From positions 1 to 64,000 of IMG/VR virus record IMGVR_UViG_3300018428_005148: 64,000 nucleotides of DNA; one strand, given 5' to 3'. Each line of letters begins with the position of its first letter. Position 1 is the stretch's first letter. The translations under genes and the position numbers were made by a program. Positions 16,640 through 24,721 of this stretch are shown here, one piece after another. A model generated the notes under the pieces. That model did not search any database, was not told the origin of the DNA, and saw only the letters and a list, made by a program, of their open reading frames with translations. The DNA is from a virus.

Positions 16640-17349
16640 TGGATGACACATTGAAAGACAGTTGGCAACCAGAAGGTCCTGTCAGCAAGAAGATCAAAGA
16701 TAGGATCGAGAAGGCTGGCAAGAGATTCCACGCCAATGACAACATCTCAGACTACATAGAAGATGGTGAACTGGATCAACTGCAACAGGAGATACAGGAT
16801 AAACTGCAAGGTGTGTTTGAGAGTCTTGTGATCGACACAGAGAACGACCACAACACACAGGAGACCGCGAAGCGTGTGGCAAAGATGTGGTTACGTGAGA
16901 CTTTTGGTGGCAGATACAACCCGTTCCCTAGGGTAACAAGTTTCCCAAACATGGGTTACAAAAGCATGTACACATCTGGTCCGATCAGTATTAGATCGAC
17001 GTGTGCCCATCACTTCCAAAACATTGTGGGCAATGCCTGGGTGGGTATCATTCCCAACGGCAAGGTGATTGGTTTGAGTAAGTTCAACAGGATCGTGCAT
17101 CACATCGCAGAGCGTCCGCAGATACAGGAAGAAATGACAACACAGATCGCGGAAGCGTTGCAAGAATACGCACACACAAAAAATATAGCAGTAGTGGTCA
17201 AAGCAGAACATCATTGCATGACACACAGAGGTGTGAAAGAACATGAGTCTGACATGACAACTGCAATAATGTTGGGAGCATTCAAGGACGATCCTGCCAC
17301 AAGAGACGAGTTTTATAAAATTTGCATGAGCATGAAGGGCCATGGATAA
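16639..17349 (+). CDS. folE: GTP cyclohydrolase I
   Basis: A 236-residue enzyme. Zinc ligands C122 and H125 lie in STCAHHFQ, and C193 in EHHCMTHRGV; the neighbouring His residues needed for catalysis are present. The E. coli enzyme has CEHH where this has CAHH. NIVGNAWVGIIPNGKVIGLSK and the RVAKMWLRE helix are family-typical. It converts GTP to dihydroneopterin triphosphate, the first step of 7-deazaguanine synthesis, used here by the QueD-like protein and QueE. It is coupled to the upstream small gene. Confidence 0.93.
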   Translation: MDDTLKDSWQPEGPVSKKIKDRIEKAGKRFHANDNISDYIEDGELDQLQQEIQDKLQGVFESLVIDTENDHNTQETAKRVAKMWLRETFGGRYNPFPRVTSFPNMGYKSMYTSGPISIRSTCAHHFQNIVGNAWVGIIPNGKVIGLSKFNRIVHHIAERPQIQEEMTTQIAEALQEYAHTKNIAVVVKAEHHCMTHRGVKEHESDMTTAIMLGAFKDDPATRDEFYKICMSMKGHG

Positions 17350-17602
17350 GGATAAAAAGGACGACCACATGGACAACTACATGTTTCCTGAGGACGTGAC
17401 TTACCCAGAATACACAGGTGCCGCAACAGAATCTTTGACAGTGGACGGAATGTCTTGGAGTTTTGGAGGCCTTGATGTGCATACCGCAGACATGTTCGAA
17501 GAGGAGTTGAGGAAGAAGTACCCAGCACTTAAACAGGCCTGGGAACACTACAACAACGTAAAGAAGTTGTGTGAGGCAAAGGAAAAGGAAAATGAGGATT
17601 AA
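17342..17602 (+). CDS. Small hypothetical protein
   Basis: An 86-residue acidic protein overlapping FolE by 8 bases and the GMP reductase start by 11. A C-terminal helix (ALKQAWEHYNNVKKLCEAKE) is the only clear structure. Unknown function; position between two purine enzymes. Confidence 0.5.
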   Translation: MDKDKKDDHMDNYMFPEDVTYPEYTGAATESLTVDGMSWSFGGLDVHTADMFEEELRKKYPALKQAWEHYNNVKKLCEAKEKENED

Positions 17603-18644
17603 AGAAGACATAAAATTAAATTTTGATGACGTGCTGATGGAACCAAAACGTTCTACTTTAAGCAGTAGGCGAGATGTTGACATGACACGCAAGTTCACTT
17701 TCAGGAATTCAGGCAAGGTCATGAATTTCACTCCGATATTCGCTTCAAACATGGACGGTGTTGGTACATTTTCAATGGCTAAAGTGTTACAAGAGCACAA
17801 GATGATGACTGTTATTACAAAAAGTACAACCATAGACCAATGGAGACAGGCAGTTGGATCAGGATTGAGATTGCAGAGCGTGAGTGTATGCACAGGTACC
17901 AACAAGATATGGGATCCTGAAGCCGCTGATTACAAGAACATGCAGGACGTCCTTAAAAGTTTCCCAGACGTGAAAATGATCACTGTGGACGTTGCCAACG
18001 CATATCATCAAAACTTTGTTGATTTTATAAAAATGGTAAGAGATGACTACCCTGAAAAAGTCATCGTTGCAGGAAATGTTGTGACACCAGAGATGGTGGA
18101 AGAACTGATAATAAATGGTGCAGACATGGTCAAGATCGGAATAGGACCGGGATCAGTTTGCACAACTAGGACAATGACTGGAATAGGAGTACCACAGTTC
18201 TCGGCGATAGTTGAATGTGCTGACGCGGCCAACGGTGTTGATGGACACATAATGGCGGATGGCGGATGCGTGTATCCAGGAGACATAGCCAAGGCTTTCG
18301 GTGGTGGAGCACACGCAGTGATGATAGGCGGTATGCTGGCCGGACACGACGAATCAGAACAAGAGCCAAAGGACGGCAAGATAGAATTCTATGGCATGAG
18401 CTCGGACAGAGCACGTGAGAAACACGGCAAACGCAAGGACGGTTACAGGGGCAACGAGGGCAGATGGATCAGCCTGCCATACAGAGGACCTGTTGAACCG
18501 ACTGTTGAGGACATACTGGGAGGAGTAAGAAGTGCGGCCACGTATATCGGCGCACGTAGATTAAAAGACATGCCCAAGTGTGCAACATTTGTCAGGGTAG
18601 AAAACAACATAAACAAAGTCTATGAGCGATACACAATCGGATAA
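17592..18644 (+). CDS. guaC: GMP reductase (GuaC-like)
   Basis: A 350-residue IMPDH/GMPR-family barrel without CBS domains. The catalytic loop is KIGIGPGSVCTTRTMTG, with C190 as the nucleophile, and IMADGGCVYPGD is the phosphate-binding segment. FYGMSS and the following GYRGNEGR region replace the IMPDH flap and favour GMP reductase. It would deaminate GMP to IMP with NADPH. In a phage that exchanges guanine from its DNA this may recycle released purine. Start chosen at ATG 17592; it overlaps the upstream gene. Confidence 0.85.
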   Translation: MRIKEDIKLNFDDVLMEPKRSTLSSRRDVDMTRKFTFRNSGKVMNFTPIFASNMDGVGTFSMAKVLQEHKMMTVITKSTTIDQWRQAVGSGLRLQSVSVCTGTNKIWDPEAADYKNMQDVLKSFPDVKMITVDVANAYHQNFVDFIKMVRDDYPEKVIVAGNVVTPEMVEELIINGADMVKIGIGPGSVCTTRTMTGIGVPQFSAIVECADAANGVDGHIMADGGCVYPGDIAKAFGGGAHAVMIGGMLAGHDESEQEPKDGKIEFYGMSSDRAREKHGKRKDGYRGNEGRWISLPYRGPVEPTVEDILGGVRSAATYIGARRLKDMPKCATFVRVENNINKVYERYTIG

Positions 18645-18954
18645 GATAGAACCAATCAGGGAGAAACTAGACGATAAGATCAAGGCGTTGAACTCATCTC
18701 GGGTATACAAGAAAGTTACTCCCAAGGGAGACCTGTCTTGGTACATCAAATGGGCCAGCAGTATAATATTGATAATCGCAATGCTTTTCACTTCGGCCAA
18801 CATGTTTCCAATGAACCTTTTTGTAGCCAACATTGGATTTATAGGATGGTTGATAGTTGGCATGCTTTGGCATGATAGATCTTTGATAGTTTTAAATTCA
18901 ACATCTTTGGCAATTTATTCATTGGGAATATTGAATCATTACTATGGAAACTAA
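18622..18954 (+). CDS. Small membrane protein
   Basis: A 110-residue protein with a charged N-terminal region of about 45 residues, then three hydrophobic segments (about residues 50-66, 66-84 and 88-108). It overlaps GMP reductase by 23 bases and the phosphoribosyltransferase by 11. No family recognised with certainty. Confidence 0.55.
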   Translation: MSDTQSDKIEPIREKLDDKIKALNSSRVYKKVTPKGDLSWYIKWASSIILIIAMLFTSANMFPMNLFVANIGFIGWLIVGMLWHDRSLIVLNSTSLAIYSLGILNHYYGN

Positions 18955-19399
18955 AAAAACATATTTCACAACTGGCCAGATGAGGAACAGCCTGATACAG
19001 ATAGAGGACCAGATGGTGCACTCGGGCTGGATGCCATCTATAATATTGAGCATCAACAGGGGTGGTTGCATACCCGGTGTGTACCTCTCACACAGGTTGA
19101 AGAAGCCACACGAGGTCCTAGACATAAGATTGAGAGATCACACTACCAAACCCGACCTAAGAGTGTTAGAAAAAGCGTTCGCATGGCAGAAGAAGATCTT
19201 GATCATAGACGACATCAACGACACAGGAGCCACCTTCAAATACATCATGGACAACTTTGGTAAAGAAGATAGAATCAAATTCGCGGCCATGATAAACAAC
19301 AAGCCCTCTCCTGTTAAGATGGACTACAAAGGATACGAGATCAACAAGGATGAAACACCCACGTGGATAGTGTTCCCATGGGAAGAATGGGACAAGTAA
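18944..19399 (+). CDS. Purine phosphoribosyltransferase (Gpt/Xpt-like)
   Basis: A 151-residue type I phosphoribosyltransferase. ILIIDDINDTGATF is the PRPP-binding motif with paired Asp. SINRGGCIPGVYLSHRL is the Arg-containing loop near the pyrophosphate. The C-terminal WIVFPWEEW matches xanthine/guanine phosphoribosyltransferases (typically V-x-F-P-W-E). It likely joins guanine, xanthine or hypoxanthine to PRPP. Next to GMP reductase and near DpdA it could salvage the guanine removed from DNA. Confidence 0.75.
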   Translation: METKKTYFTTGQMRNSLIQIEDQMVHSGWMPSIILSINRGGCIPGVYLSHRLKKPHEVLDIRLRDHTTKPDLRVLEKAFAWQKKILIIDDINDTGATFKYIMDNFGKEDRIKFAAMINNKPSPVKMDYKGYEINKDETPTWIVFPWEEWDK

Positions 19400-19412
19400 A
19401 CTAAAAGTTGTG

Positions 19413-19442
19413 TTGACACAATCACGGTAAATCAATTAAAAT
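19413..19442 (+). promoter_or_regulatory. Sigma70-like promoter of yhhQ-like gene
   Basis: TTGACA (19413-19418), 18-base spacer, TAAAAT (19437-19442). The leader includes TAGGAGG just before the yhhQ-like ATG. I see no preQ1 riboswitch in the short leader. Confidence 0.6.
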
Positions 19443-19474
19443 AAGACACATTAAACAAACCTATAGGAGGATTA

Positions 19475-20122
19475 ATGTTTAAATCACTACTAGCAGGTGT
19501 TGACAAGACACTTGTAAGAAATCTAGTAATTTTACACACGGCGGTTATTGCCCTGTCAAATTATCTAGTCACAATCAGATTTGATCTATTCCCTGGCGCG
19601 GACCTTCCGTTATTCGGATCGTTCCCATTAGCGGCGGCGGCATTCACATTTCCGATTGTTGTGGTGGCAACTGACCTGACAGTAAGGTTGGTTGGCAAGG
19701 AAGCAGGAAGGGCCGTTGTTGCAATGGCTGTGATTCCGGCTATCGTGGCATCAGTACTTGTATTGTTGGCACTGGGTGATCCACACGCATACAGAGTTGG
19801 ATTCGCATCTGGTACAGCATACGCAATTGGTACCATGCTTGACGTGTACGTTTTCCAAGCAATAAGAGAAAGATCTGACAATTGGTGGGCGGCACCGGCA
19901 CTTTCAACCATCGCGGCAAACATAATTGACACATACTCGTTCTTTTATGTGGCGTTCGCGGGATCGTTGGATGCCGAAGGTAACCTATCGTGGATTGGTG
20001 CTAACTGGCACGTGGTTGCTCAAAACAACACACTGACTAAAATTGTAGTTGGTCTAATAGTATTCTTACCAGCATATGGTGTACTGTTAAACAGACTGCA
20101 AGTCATTGGCAAGAAGAAATAG
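19475..20122 (+). CDS. yhhQ: Queuosine precursor transporter (YhhQ / QPTR family)
   Basis: A 215-residue inner-membrane protein with about six helices. LSNYLVTIRFDLF near the N terminus and FPIVVVATDLTVRLVGKEAGRAVV resemble the family (N-x-x-V, D-L-T-x-R-x-x-G). FYVAFAG and the C-terminal helices complete it. YhhQ proteins import queuosine precursors such as preQ0, preQ1 or queuine. Here it may supply host-environment deazaguanine to DpdA, or bypass a missing QueC. It has its own promoter and is followed by a strong hairpin. Confidence 0.88.
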   Translation: MFKSLLAGVDKTLVRNLVILHTAVIALSNYLVTIRFDLFPGADLPLFGSFPLAAAAFTFPIVVVATDLTVRLVGKEAGRAVVAMAVIPAIVASVLVLLALGDPHAYRVGFASGTAYAIGTMLDVYVFQAIRERSDNWWAAPALSTIAANIIDTYSFFYVAFAGSLDAEGNLSWIGANWHVVAQNNTLTKIVVGLIVFLPAYGVLLNRLQVIGKKK

Positions 20123-20127
20123 AGCAC

Positions 20128-20150
20128 ATGGGGGAATTATTTTCCCCCAT
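20128..20150 (+). terminator. Strong hairpin after yhhQ
   Basis: A perfect 9-base stem, ATGGGGGAA and TTCCCCCAT, with a TTATT loop, lies 5 bases after the yhhQ stop. No T-run follows, so termination may be weak or the hairpin may stabilise the mRNA 3' end. Confidence 0.6.
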
Positions 20151-20178
20151 TGACTTAGACATCTAAATACATTATAAT
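20150..20178 (+). promoter_or_regulatory. Sigma70-like promoter of the cupin-queE-SSS-ANL operon, leaderless
   Basis: TTGACT (20150-20155), 17-base spacer, TATAAT (20173-20178); CTAAATA, a late-type motif, lies in the spacer (20163-20169). The cupin ATG begins at 20186, 7 bases after the -10, without a Shine-Dalgarno sequence. The -35 abuts the terminator hairpin. Confidence 0.65.
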
Positions 20179-20185
20179 AAACATT

Positions 20186-20572
20186 ATGGGAAACATTGCA
20201 GGAAAAATTTGGGGATCCACAGAACTTATTCTAGCAAACAGTTCACTTGAATTTCACAGGATAGATTACAAGGCAGGCGGGGTCTGTTCAAAACACAAAC
20301 ACGAATACAAATGGAACGGTTTTTACGTCGTGTCAGGACGCATGAAGATAAAAGTCTGGCAGAAGGACTACGACTTGGTTGATGAAACGATCCTGGAACC
20401 AGGACAATTCACCGCTGTAAAACCGGGACTATACCACACGTTTGAAGGCATCGAGGACGGCGTGGCGTTTGAACTCTACTGGGCCAACTTCCAACACAAT
20501 GACATCCAAAGAGAATCTGTTGGCTATTCAAAGACTGATAACGTGGTTAGACTAGACAAGAAGAAAAAATAA
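20186..20572 (+). CDS. Cupin-domain protein
   Basis: A 128-residue small beta-barrel protein. KHKHEYKWNGFYVVSG is cupin motif 1 (two His, a Glu and the VSG end), and EPGQFTAVKPGLYHTFEG covers motif 2 with the last metal His. This may be an isomerase, dioxygenase or binding protein; the substrate cannot be told. Its stop overlaps the next ATG (TAATG), starting a five-gene coupled operon that includes QueE, a transporter and an ANL ligase. Confidence 0.75.
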   Translation: MGNIAGKIWGSTELILANSSLEFHRIDYKAGGVCSKHKHEYKWNGFYVVSGRMKIKVWQKDYDLVDETILEPGQFTAVKPGLYHTFEGIEDGVAFELYWANFQHNDIQRESVGYSKTDNVVRLDKKKK

Positions 20573-20760
20573 TGGAGTTCATTTCTCCCGACGGCAAATG
20601 GAAAGTTGAGATCAAATGGACCCAGTTGACGCAAATAAAAGAACCAGTTAAAATAAAACAAATAGACACAGAATTGGAAAAGAGCATGAAAGGCAATTGG
20701 ACAGTCAAAGAGATTGTTGCATCAATGAAAAGGAGTTATCCAGAAATATGGAAAAAATAA
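20572..20760 (+). CDS. Small hypothetical protein
   Basis: A 62-residue protein between the cupin and QueE, overlapping each (1 and 13 bases). It contains several Lys/Trp and ends with a WTVKEIVASMKRSYPE helix. No family recognised. Confidence 0.5.
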   Translation: MEFISPDGKWKVEIKWTQLTQIKEPVKIKQIDTELEKSMKGNWTVKEIVASMKRSYPEIWKK

Positions 20761-21635
20761 GGTACTCGGAGATATTCTACAGTGTGCAGGGCGAGGGTAG
20801 ATTCGTTGGCGTTCCCTCTGTGTTCTTCCGTGTGTTTGGTTGTAACTTCAACTGTCATGGTTTTGGCCAGGGAAGAGACAAGACCAAATGGTTGAAACCG
20901 GAAGAGATGCCATATGCCACGCAGGACCTTTCAGATGTTCAACACGTCAGTGAACTACCGGTGGTCGAGATTGGCTGTGACGCCAGCGCCAGTTGGGCGT
21001 CAAGATACAAGCATCTTGTGAGTTGGGATGACGTAAGCAAAATTGCAAAGGACGTTACGGCACACACTCCACAGAATAAATGGACATGCGACAACGGACA
21101 GGATGTGCATTTCATCATAACTGGAGGTGAACCAATGCTGTGGCAAAGGGAGACACAACAACTGCTGAGACAAACAGAATTCAACGACTTGAAAAACCTC
21201 ACTATCGAGACAAACTGCACACAACCATTCAAAGAGAATTTTGACAAGTTCCTACACGGACTGGTGGCAGGCGACTACACAAAGGAACCTGTACACATCA
21301 CTTGGTCTACATCACCAAAACTATCAATATCAGGTGAGAAGTGGGATAAGGCCATCAGACCAGACGTTGCCAAGCAGTATGCATCAATACCAAACACACA
21401 CCTCTATTACAAGTTCGTTGTGCAGGATGAACAAGACCTTGATGAAGTAAACAGGGCCAGAGACGAATACCACAAAGCGGATGTAGATGCCGACATATAT
21501 CTGATGCCAATGGGTGCCACACAGGAGGGACAGGCTAAGACTGCTACTCAGGTCGCGGACATGGCAATGAAACACGGATTTAAATATTCACCGAGACTAC
21601 ACGTAGATTTATTCGGAAACAAATGGGGAACTTGA
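20748..21635 (+). CDS. queE: QueE-like radical SAM enzyme (7-carboxy-7-deazaguanine synthase)
   Basis: A 295-residue protein. The N-terminal SEIFYSVQGEGRFVGVPSVF is the QueE signature, and IITGGEPMLW is the radical SAM GGEP segment. The cluster region reads FGCNFNCHGF: C32 and C36 are spaced CxxxC, but the third position, expected seven residues after C32, is Phe. C77, in EIGCDASAS, may be the third ligand. QueE converts 6-carboxytetrahydropterin to 7-carboxy-7-deazaguanine. I chose ATG 20748. Its stop overlaps the symporter start (TGATG). Confidence 0.88.
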   Translation: MEKIRYSEIFYSVQGEGRFVGVPSVFFRVFGCNFNCHGFGQGRDKTKWLKPEEMPYATQDLSDVQHVSELPVVEIGCDASASWASRYKHLVSWDDVSKIAKDVTAHTPQNKWTCDNGQDVHFIITGGEPMLWQRETQQLLRQTEFNDLKNLTIETNCTQPFKENFDKFLHGLVAGDYTKEPVHITWSTSPKLSISGEKWDKAIRPDVAKQYASIPNTHLYYKFVVQDEQDLDEVNRARDEYHKADVDADIYLMPMGATQEGQAKTATQVADMAMKHGFKYSPRLHVDLFGNKWGT

Positions 21636-23020
21636 TGCAAAACGTGGATCCACTTTGGATATGTTTGATAGCATACCTAGGGCTGACAATCGTTACAACC
21701 AGTAATATACAGTCAAAATACAAAAACACAAACGATGGTTTCTGTGTATCCGGGAGGACCGCTCCCGTATGGATGGTATCCATAAGTGCGGCCAGCTCTT
21801 GGTTATGGGTGTTGGGACTATTGTTGATAGGTAGATTCAGCATTGAATTTGGCCCAGCGGGTGTGTTTTGGTCATACGGCCTTCCGTTCCTGGCCACATC
21901 GATTCTATTTGGCTATTTCGCTAAAAAATTAATTCAAAAATTTCCCGATGGTTTCACTTTAAACTCTTTCATAGATCATAGATATCAAAACAATAAACTC
22001 ACAAGGCTGTATCAATTCCTGCAGGTGGCGGCGTGTGTATATGCGGTCAGCGGAACTTTGACTTCGTTTGGAATTGTGGCGGAGTTTGTGTCTGACAGTT
22101 TCAATTACAATGTGATAGTTTTAGTGGTCGCCTTTACCGTGCTTGCCTACAGCATGTGGGGAGGACAGAAGGCATGTCACCGAACTGACGTGATCAATAT
22201 TCTATTATTGTTGTTTATTTCAGTCTTTGGTGGAATTTACATAGTCAGCACCAACGGCGGAATTGGAGAAGTGTTTGGCAACTGGACATCTGCAACCGGT
22301 GTTTCTTTATTTGACACAAATCTCATGTGGACCAAGGGCATGTTCTTGTCACTGATTTTTGTTGGTTCTTTCCTTGCTGATAACATGCAGTACCAGAATG
22401 CTTGGTCTCTGGGTGATAGAAATAAAACCATAAAGGCATATTGGATAGCCAGCATTATACTGGCAGTGATAATAACGGGAATATCTCTGATCACAGGCAC
22501 GATATTCACAACAGCACCCGACTTCACAGTTCATCCGGACGTGGCACAAATGCTTATGATAAAAACAACATTTGGCGTATCCGGAGTAATATTTTTCATG
22601 CTGGCCGTTCTGTTCAAGGCGTCAAGCGTGATAGATTCAACACTGAACGGGGCGGGCACAGTGATTTCAAATGACATCATCAAAAAATCAAATCCTGTCA
22701 CAGTAAATAGATTGAGCATGGCCGCAATTATGATCGTGTCAACAGCGATAGCAATACTAAGGATAGATATCTGGGTGCTGGTATCCACTTTCGGACTACT
22801 GCGTATCATTATGATTTTTCCTACCATATACGCTGTGTTTTCTGAAAAACAAATCAAAACTGACCTGTTGTTTTATGTTCTCGTTGCTACCACCGTGATC
22901 GGTATCGGTTCAACGTTCACTACACTTCCAATAGACAGGGCCACACTTGGACTTATTGTTTTTACTATACCAGCGGCAGTCACAGTTTATGAGCACTACA
23001 GACAACAACTTCGCACTTGA
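21635..23020 (+). CDS. Sodium:solute symporter (SSS family)
   Basis: A 461-residue membrane protein with about 12-13 hydrophobic helices. The opening DGFCVSGRTAPVWMVSISAASSW and the later FKASSVIDSTLNGAGTVISND match SSS transporters, in which the second stretch carries Na+-site Ser residues. These carry sugars, amino acids, carboxylates or urea with Na+. The ATG at 21635 overlaps the QueE stop with GGGGA upstream; ATG 21623 is an alternative. A full SSS transporter is rare in a phage. Coupled to QueE and the ANL ligase, its substrate may be a carboxylate. Confidence 0.85.
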   Translation: MQNVDPLWICLIAYLGLTIVTTSNIQSKYKNTNDGFCVSGRTAPVWMVSISAASSWLWVLGLLLIGRFSIEFGPAGVFWSYGLPFLATSILFGYFAKKLIQKFPDGFTLNSFIDHRYQNNKLTRLYQFLQVAACVYAVSGTLTSFGIVAEFVSDSFNYNVIVLVVAFTVLAYSMWGGQKACHRTDVINILLLLFISVFGGIYIVSTNGGIGEVFGNWTSATGVSLFDTNLMWTKGMFLSLIFVGSFLADNMQYQNAWSLGDRNKTIKAYWIASIILAVIITGISLITGTIFTTAPDFTVHPDVAQMLMIKTTFGVSGVIFFMLAVLFKASSVIDSTLNGAGTVISNDIIKKSNPVTVNRLSMAAIMIVSTAIAILRIDIWVLVSTFGLLRIIMIFPTIYAVFSEKQIKTDLLFYVLVATTVIGIGSTFTTLPIDRATLGLIVFTIPAAVTVYEHYRQQLRT

Positions 23021-24383
23021 TGTTTTCAACACACAAAAAAGTGACCAGATTTTTTGTGTAGATTCGTCCGGTGATTCCGTCACATACAACGATCTAGAAA
23101 GTTCGGTGAGAAAGTTCGCCCACCTGTTGAAAAGCAAACACGGTGTTGTGCCCGGCACACGTGTGGCAATGGCACTGGAGGACACGGTACATTGGCCAGT
23201 GACTTTCTTGGCAATAATATTATTGGGGGCAAATCCGGTGCTACTTTTTTCCAACATGGTCAAGAAAGACATGGATTTTGTCTTGACATCCTCGGATGCC
23301 CAACTTATTGTTTCGGACCATCCAGAATCCACGTTCAAATCAGTCACAACAAAAGAATTAATAGATTCAAAAGAGGAACACACTGCGGCACACAACTGGG
23401 ATGACGAACGACCATGTTGGTGGGCTCTGTCTAGCGGCAGTGGGGGATCGTACAAAATTATAGTGCATAATCATGCTTCATTCAAGAAATTATATACGTT
23501 TGCCAACACCGCGGTGGGTGTTTCATCAAGTGACGTTGTCTTATGCACCGCCAAAATGAGTTTCCCTTATGGACTGGCACAAATGTATTGGGTGTTGAAA
23601 AACGGTGCAACATTGTGCTTGATCGAAAAAACTCCTGCTCCTAGTTTGGTATTCCGAATGATTAAGAGACACAGTGTGACACGCTTGAATGTAGGACCGT
23701 ATCTGTTGAATGCAATGTGTGCCAGCAAAAACAAATTTGATCTCACAGGAACGAAGATAATATGCTCGGGAGAATACCTGTCAGATGACCTACGTGCTAA
23801 GGTCAAACAACATCTTGGATCTAGCGTGTATGACACTTATGGTGCCACGGAAGTATGGACGACCATTTCATTCCAGAATGACCCGGCAACAAACGACGCG
23901 GGCGAGATACTGGATGGTGTAGAAACCAAGATAGTCGATGGCGAACTATACATCAAACATCCTGTACAGGCAATGGGTTATTGGAATGCTCCCGAACTGA
24001 CGCGAAAGGTATTTCAAAAGGACTGGGTCGCAACAGGAGACTCAGTGGAGATAACCAATAACCGCATCAAGTTCTTGGGCAGGGTTGACAACATGATCAA
24101 AATAAAGGGAACTTTTGTTTCACTGCTCGACATAGAGGACGCAATAAGATCATGCCCTAACGTAGACGAGTGTATCGTAGTAGTTGCTCACAATGGTGCA
24201 ATCCAAAATTTATTAGCCAAGGTAAAATTTGTTTCAAAAGACCCAGGAGTGTCGGCGCTGAGGAAACACCTCAGGACCATTCTTCCATCTGACAAAATAC
24301 CAAAACACATAGAACAAGTTTCAGAATTACCAAAAACTATCAATAATAAACTAAAAAGAGAGTTGGCAAAACTGCAAAAATAA
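22989..24383 (+). CDS. ANL-superfamily acid:CoA ligase / adenylating enzyme
   Basis: A 464-residue protein with all main ANL motifs: SSGSGGSYKIIVHNH (P-loop A3, about residues 148-162), DTYGATEVW (A5), DWVATGDSVEI (A7), FLGRVDNMIKIKG (A8 hinge) and PKTINNKLKRELA (A10 with catalytic Lys). The A3 form GSGGS resembles benzoate/aryl-CoA ligases. The family adenylates a carboxylate with ATP and usually makes a thioester. It overlaps the symporter by 32 bases. Possible substrates are a carboxylate imported by the symporter or the 7-carboxy-7-deazaguanine from QueE. An unusual phage gene; substrate unknown. Confidence 0.88.
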   Translation: MSTTDNNFALDVFNTQKSDQIFCVDSSGDSVTYNDLESSVRKFAHLLKSKHGVVPGTRVAMALEDTVHWPVTFLAIILLGANPVLLFSNMVKKDMDFVLTSSDAQLIVSDHPESTFKSVTTKELIDSKEEHTAAHNWDDERPCWWALSSGSGGSYKIIVHNHASFKKLYTFANTAVGVSSSDVVLCTAKMSFPYGLAQMYWVLKNGATLCLIEKTPAPSLVFRMIKRHSVTRLNVGPYLLNAMCASKNKFDLTGTKIICSGEYLSDDLRAKVKQHLGSSVYDTYGATEVWTTISFQNDPATNDAGEILDGVETKIVDGELYIKHPVQAMGYWNAPELTRKVFQKDWVATGDSVEITNNRIKFLGRVDNMIKIKGTFVSLLDIEDAIRSCPNVDECIVVVAHNGAIQNLLAKVKFVSKDPGVSALRKHLRTILPSDKIPKHIEQVSELPKTINNKLKRELAKLQK

Positions 24384-24391
24384 TATATAAT
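24363..24391 (+). promoter_or_regulatory. Sigma70-like promoter, leaderless
   Basis: TTGGCA (24363-24368), 17-base spacer, TATAAT (24386-24391), inside the end of the ANL gene. The next ATG begins at 24398, 6 bases after the -10, with no Shine-Dalgarno sequence. Confidence 0.65.
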
Positions 24392-24397
24392 AATACT

Positions 24398-24721
24398 ATG
24401 AAGGTAAAAAAAACAGCAAAAAGCACATTGAAGAAAAAGAAAGGATCATCCAAGAAGAGCGAAGAGCCAATAGTCAAGGTTCTCAACTTGAACGTGAACC
24501 CTGAGAATCCCAGGAACGGTTTCTTTGAACTGGACTGGAACGCCGAGTTCGTGAACATGCTACAGCAGAGTGGGTATCAAGGACAGTCGGAAGAAGAAAT
24601 AGTGGACAGATGGTTCCAGACCCTTTGTAGAACAATCGGAAATGAACAAGGCATAGACGTCACTGGATCTGGCTACGTGCAGATCAACAGGAGAGATGAC
24701 GGCAAGACAGAGGTGTCATAA
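24398..24721 (+). CDS. Conserved hypothetical protein
   Basis: A 107-residue protein with a Lys/Ser-rich N-terminal tail of about 25 residues followed by a compact region (FFELDWNAEFVNMLQQSGY and a C-terminal VQINRRDDGKTEV). It resembles small unknown proteins that precede RNase H in T4-like marine phages. Its last base overlaps the RNase H start, so they are coupled. Confidence 0.55.
   Translation: MKVKKTAKSTLKKKKGSSKKSEEPIVKVLNLNVNPENPRNGFFELDWNAEFVNMLQQSGYQGQSEEEIVDRWFQTLCRTIGNEQGIDVTGSGYVQINRRDDGKTEVS

Noticed and set aside
19400-19474. Possible preQ1 riboswitch before yhhQ
   Set aside because: The leader is about 30 bases after the -10 and has no preQ1-I/II stem-loop pattern; only a promoter and a ribosome site are seen.
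22910-23455. 181-residue ORF on the - strand
   Set aside because: It covers the end of the symporter and the start of the ANL ligase, both supported by motifs, and has no recognisable domain.
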